Assembly (NCBI GenBank): GCA_001689405.1
Contig: LUJO01000028.1
Coordinates: 1 to 64,000 of the forward strand
Reading direction: 5' to 3'
Source of the DNA: Candidatus Homeothermus arabinoxylanisolvens
GTDB lineage: Bacteria > Bacteroidota > Bacteroidia > Bacteroidales > Muribaculaceae
DNA: 64,000 nt
In this document: positions 26,174 through 32,869 of the stretch, piece after piece
How positions within the stretch are numbered: position 1 is the first letter of the stretch
How the letters are laid out: each line of letters begins with the position of its first letter
The notes under the pieces: model-generated
The model's database searches: none
The model's input: only the letters and a program-made list of their open reading frames with translations
Told to the model about the DNA's origin: nothing
Translations under genes and position numbers: made by a program

Positions 26174-26719
26174 CATACCGGAAGCGACGGAGGAAGCCAC
26201 ATCATCGCCGATAGTCTCGGCCACTATGGCAAATCCGAATACAAACGCCGATGACGGGCCGTTGGCTGTAATAAGATTGCCGCTTATCACCACGCGGTTG
26301 TCGACATACTTGCCGCCGTTATCGATAAGCTGCTCCTTGAATGACGGATAGCAGGTAGCCTCCTGTCCGCGAAGTATACCGAGCGGACCGAGCACGACAG
26401 CGGGCGCGGCACATATGGCGGCTATATGGCCACCCTTGATCCACTGTTTGTTGAGCATATCGCATACCACTCCCGAGGCTGCCACATTTGTAGCTCCGGG
26501 CATACCGCCGGGTACTATAAGCCACTCTGCATCGTAAGAGTCTATGTCGTTGACGGTCTTGTCGGCGGTAACCGTGACTCCGTGGGCGCTTTTGACCGCC
26601 TTGTCGGCGGTAACCGATACAGTATATACTTCCATTCCGGCACGACGCATTATGTCGACCGTAGCCAGAGCCTCTATATCCTCGAAGCCTTCGGCAAGAA
26701 ACAAGTAAGATGTTTTCAT
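26165..26719 (-). CDS. DJ-1/PfpI (ThiJ/YajL-like) family protein
   Basis: 184 residues. YLFLAEGFEDIEALATVDIMRRAG has the conserved Glu (FEDIE); the nucleophile elbow is HIAAICAAPAVVLGPLGIL with the reactive Cys; YVDNRVVISGNLITANGPSSAFVFGFAIVE-like end. This is the YajL/DJ-1 branch, linked to oxidative-stress protection or protein deglycation, the latter debated. Cytoplasmic. It has its own promoter (26755-26785) and is followed after 27 bp by the glycosyltransferase unit with a separate promoter. Confidence 0.94.
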   Translation of the reverse strand: MKTSYLFLAEGFEDIEALATVDIMRRAGMEVYTVSVTADKAVKSAHGVTVTADKTVNDIDSYDAEWLIVPGGMPGATNVAASGVVCDMLNKQWIKGGHIAAICAAPAVVLGPLGILRGQEATCYPSFKEQLIDNGGKYVDNRVVISGNLITANGPSSAFVFGFAIVAETIGDDVASSVASGMLV

Positions 26720-26754
26720 TTCAATAAAGGTGTTTGTTTAGGTTAGTTGTTGCT

Positions 26755-26785
26755 CAAAATTAGACAATTATATTATATAACACAA
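26755..26785 (-). promoter_or_regulatory. Promoter of the DJ-1 family gene
   Basis: Minus-strand TAATTTTG (26762-26755) with TTG (26785-26783) 20 nt upstream. Confidence 0.6.
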
Positions 26786-26826
26786 TAACCCGAACCAAAT
26801 ATTTATAAAATTTCTTGCAAATATTT

Positions 26827-26856
26827 TTTGAATATTAAAATTTTATCATACCTTTG
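26827..26856 (+). promoter_or_regulatory. Promoter of the TraB/GumN-ABC operon
   Basis: TTTG (26827-26830), 18-nt spacer, TACCTTTG (26849-26856): a full match to the Bacteroidetes consensus. Leader of about 70 nt to ATG 26931. Confidence 0.75.
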
Positions 26857-26930
26857 CAGCATGATAGTGTTGCACACTACTACAACACCACATCAGAAAA
26901 ATAAGAAACAACTCTAATATATTAATGATT

Positions 26931-27809
26931 ATGAAAAAAGTATTATTTGCAATGGCTCTCCTGCTGACAGCAGGTGCAGCAAACTCTCAACTCCTGTGGA
27001 AAATCTCCGGTAAGGACGCAAAAGGCGACTCCTACCTGTTCGGCACCCACCACGTAGCGCCCGTGTCGTTGATCGACACAACCCCGGGATTTAAAGACGC
27101 TATGGCCGGAGTCGACGCCGTATATGGCGAGATAGATATGTCGGAAATGACATCGCCCTCCGCCCAGCAGGTTATAATGAGCGCAGCCATGGCTCCTGCC
27201 GACAGTACGGTCACAAAACTCCTCACCGCCGAGCAGATTGACTCAGTCAACGCCGTGCTTGGCAAGTACACCAACGGAATGCTCAAGCTCGACCAGCTCG
27301 CCATGTTCAAGCCCCGCATGATTGACACTCAGCTCGGTATGCTTCAGACCATGGTTGCCTTCCCTGAATTCAACGGACAGGAGCAGCTTGACAATACCAT
27401 ACAGTTAAAATGCCGCGAACTCGGCAAGAATATAAAAGGTTTCGAAACCCTTGAGCAGCAGATGAACCTGCTTATGAGCGGCTCAATGACCGAACAGGCA
27501 TCGGACCTGATGGAAAGCGTAAGGAAAGACAGCGAGGCCGCTGAAAAAGCCCGAAAACTTGCCAATGCATACATGAGCGCCGACATAAATACGATAGAGA
27601 CGATGTTTCTCGACCCTGACCTCGGCATGGACGAAAAGAGCCACAAAATGCTCATCGACGACCGTAATGCCGACTGGCTCAAGCAGCTGTCATCAATACT
27701 CCCCTCGGAAAGCGTGTTCATAGCCGTAGGTGCCGGGCACCTTATCGGCGACACAGGCCTCATCAAAGAACTGCAGAAAGCTGGCTATACAGTGACACCG
27801 GTAAAATAA
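26931..27809 (+). CDS. TraB/GumN family exported protein
   Basis: 292 residues from ATG 26931 (an ATG two codons earlier, 26925, is also possible). Signal peptide MKKVLFAMALLLTAGAANS, then the family start LLWKISGKDAKGDSYLFGTHHVAP with its conserved GTHH, VDAVYGEIDMSE, and the late FIAVGAGHLIGDTGLIKELQKAGYTV with conserved GAGHL. The family resembles Tiki-type metalloproteases, but bacterial function is largely unknown; the GTHH and GAGHL residues are intact. It shares a strong promoter and is 10 bp from the ABC ATPase gene. Confidence 0.9.
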   Translation: MKKVLFAMALLLTAGAANSQLLWKISGKDAKGDSYLFGTHHVAPVSLIDTTPGFKDAMAGVDAVYGEIDMSEMTSPSAQQVIMSAAMAPADSTVTKLLTAEQIDSVNAVLGKYTNGMLKLDQLAMFKPRMIDTQLGMLQTMVAFPEFNGQEQLDNTIQLKCRELGKNIKGFETLEQQMNLLMSGSMTEQASDLMESVRKDSEAAEKARKLANAYMSADINTIETMFLDPDLGMDEKSHKMLIDDRNADWLKQLSSILPSESVFIAVGAGHLIGDTGLIKELQKAGYTVTPVK

Positions 27810-27819
27810 GCATACAATA

Positions 27820-28674
27820 ATGATAGTTCTAAATAACCTAACCTACCGCTACCGCAAGGGCGCCGAGGCCCTGACAGATGCCTCGGCGTCCATAGGACCC
27901 GGCATTCACCTTCTCCTCGGCGAGAACGGCGCCGGCAAGACCACCTTGCTTCATGTGATGGCCGGGCTGCTCTATCCTTCATCAGGAGAGTGCCTTATAG
28001 ACGGCGAGGACACCTCGCGGCGTATGCCTTCAGAGCTCTCGCGCGTGTTTTTCCTCGGTGACAACATGCCTTTCCCGGCCAAGACCATCAATGAGATGGC
28101 GCGCATACATGCCGTGTTTTATCCCGGATTTGATGCCGTACAGCTTCAAGAAAACCTTACGTCATTCGGCCTTACGGGTGATGAACCTATAGCAAAAATG
28201 TCGCTCGGCAACCGCCACAAGTCACAAGTGGCCTATGCTCTGGCGTTAAAAACCGATATACTGCTTCTTGACGAGCCCGCCAACGGTCTGGACATATCGG
28301 CCAAGCAGGCGCTTCAGTCCATGATTGCCTCCAACGTCAACGAAGAGCAGACCGTGATTATATCCACCCACACGGTCAACGACTTCACAAACCTCTTTGA
28401 CGGCGTAATCGTACTTTCGGGCAGCCATTTGCTGATAGCCATGACTGCCAATGATATAGTGTCGCGGATTACATTCACCGTATCGTCTATACCGGCTATC
28501 GACCCTGTCTATGGCGAGACCCGTATCAACATGTTCCACTCCATCGTCGAAAATACTGACGGCGAGGACTCGGACATAGACTATATACTGCTTTACAACG
28601 CCCTGATAAATCCATCATCGCGTCCACGCCTACTCCAACTGTTAAACAACAACGACAATGAACAGCATGATTAA
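27820..28674 (+). CDS. ABC transporter ATP-binding protein
   Basis: 284 residues. Walker A GENGAGKTTLLHVM (about 36-49), signature KMSLGNRHKSQVAYALAL (LSGGQ variant, LGNRH), Walker B ILLLDEPANGLD, H-loop IISTHTV. The C-terminal 90 residues are an extension typical of YtrB/CcmA-like export ATPases. It overlaps the permease start by 17 bp, and a GntR regulator follows, so it resembles the GntR-controlled YtrA/YtrB-type cassettes. Substrate unknown. Confidence 0.93.
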   Translation: MIVLNNLTYRYRKGAEALTDASASIGPGIHLLLGENGAGKTTLLHVMAGLLYPSSGECLIDGEDTSRRMPSELSRVFFLGDNMPFPAKTINEMARIHAVFYPGFDAVQLQENLTSFGLTGDEPIAKMSLGNRHKSQVAYALALKTDILLLDEPANGLDISAKQALQSMIASNVNEEQTVIISTHTVNDFTNLFDGVIVLSGSHLLIAMTANDIVSRITFTVSSIPAIDPVYGETRINMFHSIVENTDGEDSDIDYILLYNALINPSSRPRLLQLLNNNDNEQHD

Positions 28675-29443
28675 CTCCATACCGGTCACCAACTCCTTTT
28701 CGTGGAGACGCTTCATGGCCGTGGCCCGCTTTTACTATCCCCGGCTCCGCATACAGTTATTGGTATACCCTCTGATAGCCGTCTTTTTTTCAATATGCAT
28801 AGCCATAGCCACCAATTATGAAAGCTTTGAACTGCTGACCGCACCCTTAGTCATGGCCATAAATGCCATGATATCCTTCGGCCCCATAGTATTTGCCTGC
28901 CGTAAGGGCCTTGAGACAGAGACCCTGCTTCCGGCCACGGCAACCGAAAAGTGCACTTTCATACTCATTTACGGGCTCGTAGTGATACCGCTCCTTGTAT
29001 TGCTGCCTATGCTGCTCATGTACTTCATACTTCCTGTGGACCGATCACTTGAATATATCATTCAGCTCATATCCAAGTCACAGAATATGTTCATATCGAA
29101 GACCTACGGGTTATCCTTGATTCAATATTGCGCCCCGGCCATCACGTGTCTTTGGTCTGTAATGGCGCTAAAAAACAACCGTGTGGTCATGGGTATCGTA
29201 TGGACATTTGTCTACAATACCGTATTAGGTATTGCAGGAGGTATCTATGGGGCCTATATGGCGTTCAAGATCGGTTTCAAGGACGGAATGGACGGAGTAA
29301 GCAAAATCGACACTGCGGCATTAACCAATAGGATTATTGACGATATGGCACCTTACATGACTATTGTGAGTGTGGTTGTGTTGATTTATTGTATCTTTGC
29401 ATTATACAAGACTTGCCAAAGCATCAAAAACCGACAAATGTAA
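28658..29443 (+). CDS. ABC transporter permease-like membrane protein
   Basis: 261 residues with about six membrane helices (LLVYPLIAVFFSICIAIA near 35-55; PLVMAINAMISFGPIVFA near 70-88; FILIYGLVVIPLLVLLPMLLMYFIL near 100-125; YCAPAITCLWSVMAL; the last at IVSVVVLIYCIFALY). It overlaps the ATPase gene by 17 bp, so it is its partner. It has no substrate-binding or signal regions and is poorly conserved, as is usual for this class. Confidence 0.82.
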   Translation: MNSMINSIPVTNSFSWRRFMAVARFYYPRLRIQLLVYPLIAVFFSICIAIATNYESFELLTAPLVMAINAMISFGPIVFACRKGLETETLLPATATEKCTFILIYGLVVIPLLVLLPMLLMYFILPVDRSLEYIIQLISKSQNMFISKTYGLSLIQYCAPAITCLWSVMALKNNRVVMGIVWTFVYNTVLGIAGGIYGAYMAFKIGFKDGMDGVSKIDTAALTNRIIDDMAPYMTIVSVVVLIYCIFALYKTCQSIKNRQM

Positions 29444-29451
29444 AGGGGACT

Positions 29452-29799
29452 ATGGATTTTTCTAACAACAAGCCCATATACAAGCAGATTATCGACTATT
29501 GTTACGGCAAAATCATGGCCGGAGAATGGTTGCCCGATGCCCGTATTCCCTCTATAAAAGAATTGTCGGTCACAATGGTGGTCAACAGCCGCACGGTACT
29601 GAAAGCGTATGACGACATGCAGGCCCTCGGTGTGATATACCAGCGGCGGGGGATGGGCTACTACGTGGCACCAGAGTCATGCGACATAATATTGACCGAA
29701 CGAAGAGCCGAGTTCTTTGAGGAAACCTTGCCGGAAATAATGAAAGAGATGGACCTGCTCGGCCTTACATGGGACGACCTTATCGCACGCTCACGTTAA
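29452..29799 (+). CDS. GntR-family regulator, YtrA-type short form
   Basis: 115 residues from ATG 29452; a frame open from 29389 would overlap the permease gene by 55 bp and adds non-family sequence. A winged-helix GntR DNA-binding domain (PIYKQIIDYCYGKIMAGEWLPD, RIPSIKELSVTMVVNSRTVLKAYDDMQALGVIYQRRGMGYYV) is followed by only about 40 residues (FFEETLPEIMKEMDLLGLTWDDLIA), the short helical tail of the YtrA group. These usually repress their own ABC operon. It lies 8 bp after the permease stop. Confidence 0.93.
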   Translation: MDFSNNKPIYKQIIDYCYGKIMAGEWLPDARIPSIKELSVTMVVNSRTVLKAYDDMQALGVIYQRRGMGYYVAPESCDIILTERRAEFFEETLPEIMKEMDLLGLTWDDLIARSR

Positions 29800-29839
29800 A
29801 TCAAAAATGACAATAGCAGCACATAATCAGTTGTACATA

Positions 29840-30319
29840 ATGAAACAGCAAGTTAAAATAAGCACTTACTCGATAGTCATCAACATCATCGCACTAATCG
29901 TAATCGGTGCGGTGATGTTGATAAACCTGAACCGCGGCAACATGTGGTTTGTATGGATTCTCGCAGGGCTGCTGCTCGTCATATTTTCAGCAGCACTGTT
30001 TTACATGCCGCTGTCTATATCGGTCAATGATTGTGAGTTGTGCATCAACCGTCCGCTTAAAGTCAAAAGCATAGCATTGGACGACATAGCATCGGTTGTT
30101 CCGTGTCCGCCTACCATGGGCGAACGCCACATATGCTGCAGTGGCGGATGGTTCGGCTACTGGGGTTGGTTCAGCGAACGCGACCTCGGAAAGTACTTCG
30201 CCTACTACGGCCGGGCATCAGACTGCTTTCTCGTAACGCTCAAAGACGGCCACCGCTACATGCTCGGATGCAACAACCCCCAATCCCTCATCAACTACAT
30301 CCACAACCACATCAAATAA
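29840..30319 (+). CDS. Small membrane protein, possible PH-like domain
   Basis: 159 residues from ATG 29840 (alternative ATG 29807). Two membrane helices (TYSIVINIIALIVIGAVMLI and MWFVWILAGLLLVIFSAALFYMP) precede a cytoplasmic beta-rich domain (SISVNDCELCINRPLKVKSIALDDIASVVPCPP ... DCFLVTLKDGHRYMLGCNNPQSLINYI) that resembles bacterial PH domains. Last gene of the ABC-GntR cassette, 40 bp after the regulator. No function is known; a sensor or assembly role in the cassette is a guess. Confidence 0.65.
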   Translation: MKQQVKISTYSIVINIIALIVIGAVMLINLNRGNMWFVWILAGLLLVIFSAALFYMPLSISVNDCELCINRPLKVKSIALDDIASVVPCPPTMGERHICCSGGWFGYWGWFSERDLGKYFAYYGRASDCFLVTLKDGHRYMLGCNNPQSLINYIHNHIK

Positions 30320-30340
30320 CCAACCCGTCAATGTAAAACC

Positions 30341-30616
30341 GGCTATATAATCCGAAAGAACCATTTCAGCAATACCTTGCCCGCAGCCATAATCTATGAT
30401 AGTGACACCGTCTTCGTGCCAAACTTTAGTGGGAATCTTTTCGTAAGCATAAAGCAATTTGGCTTGATGAATTTCGCCATATTTGGCGATGTAAGCATTA
30501 AGTTGGCGAATATTGGTGAGATGACCTGCACCAAGCTCTAATTCGTCAATTAGGTTTTGTTGCTCCGTTTTTGAAAGCGAGGCAAACCACTCCTTTGCCT
30601 TTTGCAATATTGACAA
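30341..30616 (-). pseudogene. Truncated class I SAM methyltransferase remnant
   Basis: From ATG 30616 the first 92 codons read like the N-terminus of a SAM methyltransferase: a helical lead (KEWFASLSKTEQQNLIDEL) and then motif I (VTIIDYGCGQGIAE). After SDYIA (about 30341) the frame runs into the antisense of the neighbouring plus-strand gene and continues without family sequence to 30218, so everything past motif I is missing. The sequence is AT-richer than its neighbours. A deletion or recombination endpoint near 30320-30341 is likely. Non-functional unless the tail substitutes. Confidence 0.75.
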
Positions 30617-30659
30617 AGGTTTGCGCGGATTTTCTAACGTTGGGTGTGTAGTTCATAAT

Positions 30660-31622
30660 TCAGATTATCGAGTCAGTAAGTGGATTGGCGGTGAATTTCT
30701 TATAATTTGTTGATGCCGAGGCCGAAGAGGTGTTGGCATAGCAGTAGAGGCAACCATGCGGGCAGGTGTTGTATGCGCCGACGTCTTTTGAGAGGATGCA
30801 GCCGCACGCCTTTCGCTGACCGGTGTCTGTCCTTGCCTCATAAAGGAAATTTTGCAAAATTGCATCATCGGGCGCAAGACGGCTGATTAGTTCAGGGTCG
30901 ATGCAGCGATTGTGTTCAATGTCATATTCTGAAAGGTTAATGCGCTCGGCGCATGTCGCGAGCCTGAATTTCCATTTATTGCGGTTCAGTGCCGAAAGTC
31001 GCGATGCAAAATTGCGCATAGACACTTCATCCCATTCACGATAATTGATGCCGCTTTGCCTGAGATTGCGCGATACTTTTTTATATGACTCAATGTCAGC
31101 GAAACTGAAAACGAGTTTTTCGGTATAACCAGCCAAGACATTGCCTATATGCGCGATTTTGTCAAGTAAAGTGTCTATATTGATTTTGTCTGTAAGAATG
31201 AGCGGATCGAACCGCCATACCACGGCTCCTATGCCGAGTGCGTCAACGAGCCGACGGAAAGTGTCTGTCCTTTGCACCAATGTCGGTACTTTCGGCTCCA
31301 GTCCTTCCGCTTCGTAATCGTTTAGAGTAAACTGGACATAGCACCCTATTCCGCGCTCCTTAAGCATGGGCAGACAAGGCAACAGCGGTGCCGGATTCTT
31401 CGACCAGAAAACAATGAAACGTGTATTTCCGAACGACACATAACTATCTTGCCCCGAGAAAGGATTCCGCCACCTGACATAACCCTTTTCAAGCCGCCGG
31501 AAAAACCAGTCGGCATAAAACGCCGGAATGTCAGTAGCCCGGCTTGCCGATATTATCAGCGGTGCCTGCGCCAAAACTTCCGCCCCGTTATCATCGCGTA
31601 TGGATATGGCCTGATGTTTCAT
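30660..31622 (-). CDS. DUF1848 protein with C-terminal radical-SAM-like cysteine triad
   Basis: 320 residues from ATG 31622; a frame open from 31646 begins inside the promoter box. The N-terminal half has ISASRATDIPAFYADWFFRRLEKGYVRWRNPF and FIVFWSKNPAPLLP, the DUF1848 signature, then YVQFTLNDYEAEGLEP and VVWRFDPLILTD. Near the C-terminus (about residues 273-294) are five cysteines, three of them in a CxxxCxxC array (TCPHGCLYCYAN), the arrangement that binds 4Fe-4S in radical SAM enzymes, where it is normally N-terminal. The family has no established function. The flanking truncated methyltransferase and AT-rich DNA suggest horizontal transfer. Confidence 0.88.
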   Translation of the reverse strand: MKHQAISIRDDNGAEVLAQAPLIISASRATDIPAFYADWFFRRLEKGYVRWRNPFSGQDSYVSFGNTRFIVFWSKNPAPLLPCLPMLKERGIGCYVQFTLNDYEAEGLEPKVPTLVQRTDTFRRLVDALGIGAVVWRFDPLILTDKINIDTLLDKIAHIGNVLAGYTEKLVFSFADIESYKKVSRNLRQSGINYREWDEVSMRNFASRLSALNRNKWKFRLATCAERINLSEYDIEHNRCIDPELISRLAPDDAILQNFLYEARTDTGQRKACGCILSKDVGAYNTCPHGCLYCYANTSSASASTNYKKFTANPLTDSII

Positions 31623-31635
31623 CATCGTGGATTTA

Positions 31636-31651
31636 TAACTTTGCAAAGTTA
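31636..31651. promoter_or_regulatory. Head-to-head -7 boxes forming a perfect 16-bp palindrome
   Basis: TAACTTTGCAAAGTTA: a perfect palindrome made of a plus-strand TAACTTTG and a minus-strand TAACTTTG abutting. The minus-strand box predicts a start near 31640 and an 18-nt leader for the DUF1848 gene at 31622. The plus-strand box would drive nothing annotated. No TTG lies at the usual distance. Confidence 0.5.
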
Positions 31652-31752
31652 CAATTCAGCATGTGCAAGAATGCGACACGACAATATTAAAAAATATTAA
31701 GATAGGTGATATTCCTCCTCTATTGAGAATGTGCATAATTGCATTGAATTAT

Positions 31753-31835
31753 ATACAAACAAAACCTCTTTTCCCATCAATTATACAAACAAATCTTGCC
31801 GTCTGAGACCATAAAACACCAGCCATACAAACAAA
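31753..31835. repeat. Three direct repeats of ATACAAACAAA upstream of the DUF1848 gene
   Basis: Identical 11-mers at 31753-31763, 31783-31793 and 31825-31835 (offsets 30 and 42 bp). They lie 130-210 bp upstream of the DUF1848 start, in the AT-rich 241-bp gap after the DUF2795 gene. They could be regulator sites; on the minus strand each reads TTTGTTTGTAT. Confidence 0.5.
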
Positions 31836-31858
31836 TTCGGATTGTGTATATGGCTGGT
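31818..31858 (-). terminator. Weak hairpin after the DUF2795 gene
   Basis: ACCAGCCATA (31818-31827) pairs exactly with TATGGCTGGT (31849-31858) across a 21-nt loop; on the minus strand GTTTTA follows. It begins 30 bp past the DUF2795 stop. The loop is long, so termination is only possible. Confidence 0.4.
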
Positions 31859-31887
31859 AATATGTATTTAATATGAATTTTAGAGGC

Positions 31888-32109
31888 TTAGTATTCCTCC
31901 TCGTTGAAGAAAAAGTCTTCTTTGCTGGGGTAGTCGGGCCAGATGTCCTCCATACATTCGTAGGTTTCGCCTTCGTCTTCCATTTCCTGAAGGTTTTCGA
32001 TTACCTCAAGCGGTGCGCCCGAACGCATCGCGTAGTCGATGAGTTCCTCTTTTGTGGCGGGCCAAGGTGCGTCCTCGAGCTTTGATGCCAATTCCAATGT
32101 CCAGTACAT
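31888..32109 (-). CDS. DUF2795 family small protein
   Basis: 73 residues, acidic: MYWTLELASKLEDAPWPATKEELIDYAMRSGAP-type start, then EVIENLQEMEDEGETYECMEDIWPDYPS. The WPATKEELIDYA segment is the DUF2795 core; short proteins of this form are widespread in Bacteroidetes. Cytoplasmic; no function known. It lies 45 bp downstream of the adenosyltransferase gene on the same strand and may share its transcript. Confidence 0.85.
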   Translation of the reverse strand: MYWTLELASKLEDAPWPATKEELIDYAMRSGAPLEVIENLQEMEDEGETYECMEDIWPDYPSKEDFFFNEEEY

Positions 32110-32154
32110 GATTATGAGCGTGTTTTTAGTTTATAATATTGTTTTGATTTCTAA

Positions 32155-32718
32155 TTAACAATCTTTGTCCCACAATATTTCATCAAACTGATTGGCGACA
32201 TTGTTAAAACGTGCAAAAACAAAAAGGAAGTCGCTTAGGCGGTTGACGAACCGGAGCACGTTAGGGTCTACGTAGGTGGTGTCGGCAAGGGCCACTATAC
32301 GGCGTTCGCAGCGGCGACACATTGTGCGGCATACATGAGCTACGGCCGAACGGTGGGTACCGCCGGGAAGTACGAATGTGTTAAGACGCGGAAGCTCGGC
32401 GTCCATTACGTCGATGTAGTGCTCAAGGTGCTCTATGTCATTGTGTGAGAGACCGCGACATTCAGTGATGGCGTTTGTGGGATTGGGGGTGGCAAGATAG
32501 GAGCCTATATTGAAAAGCTTGTTCTGGATGCGGCGCAGAAGGTCGACATATTCAGGCTGCAGATTGGGGATAGCCACAAGTACGCCTATATTGGCGTTGA
32601 GTTCATCGACCGAGCCGTAAGCCTCGATGCGGATGTCGGTTTTCTTTACGCGAACGCCGCCTACGAGTGAAGTGGCGCCTGTGTCGCCTGTACAAGTGTA
32701 AACTTTGCTTTTTGTCAT
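32155..32718 (-). CDS. PduO-type cob(I)alamin adenosyltransferase
   Basis: Transfers the adenosyl group of ATP to cob(I)alamin, making coenzyme B12. 187 residues. VYTCTGDTGATSLVGGVRVKKTDIRIEAYGSVDELNANIG is the conserved ATP-binding start; RGLSHNDIEHLEHYID, TFVLPGGTHRSAVAHVCRTMCRRCERR and LRFVNRLSDFLFVFARF complete the helix bundle. Cytoplasmic. No B12-dependent enzyme gene is nearby. It has a good promoter at 32747-32777. Confidence 0.95.
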   Translation of the reverse strand: MTKSKVYTCTGDTGATSLVGGVRVKKTDIRIEAYGSVDELNANIGVLVAIPNLQPEYVDLLRRIQNKLFNIGSYLATPNPTNAITECRGLSHNDIEHLEHYIDVMDAELPRLNTFVLPGGTHRSAVAHVCRTMCRRCERRIVALADTTYVDPNVLRFVNRLSDFLFVFARFNNVANQFDEILWDKDC

Positions 32719-32746
32719 AATGCTGATCGGTTTAGTAAATGGGCGA

Positions 32747-32777
32747 CAAAGATATAGAAAAAAAATGACATCTACAA
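32747..32777 (-). promoter_or_regulatory. Promoter of the adenosyltransferase gene
   Basis: Minus-strand TATCTTTG (32754-32747) with TTG (32777-32775) 20 nt upstream. Confidence 0.65.
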
Positions 32778-32795
32778 CGCATTTTTAAGATGCTG

Positions 32796-32826
32796 TTTGT
32801 CAGTCAGAAAAATAATATTATATTTG
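32796..32826 (+). promoter_or_regulatory. Promoter of the FAD oxidoreductase gene
   Basis: TTTG (32796-32799), 19-nt spacer, TATATTTG (32819-32826). It predicts a start near 32830, which favours GTG 32870 over an upstream TTG at 32831 as the start codon. Confidence 0.7.
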
Positions 32827-32869
32827 TCGCTTGATAATAAGCAAATCAATATCTATTTTTTTAATTACC

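Noticed and set aside
31753..31835. Direct repeats as a CRISPR array
   Set aside because: Units are only 11 bp, AT-rich, with uneven spacing of 30 and 42 bp and no palindromic character or cas genes.
32831..32869. TTG start for the FAD oxidoreductase
   Set aside because: It coincides with the predicted transcription start and would put 13 extra residues before a clean signal peptide that begins at GTG 32870.
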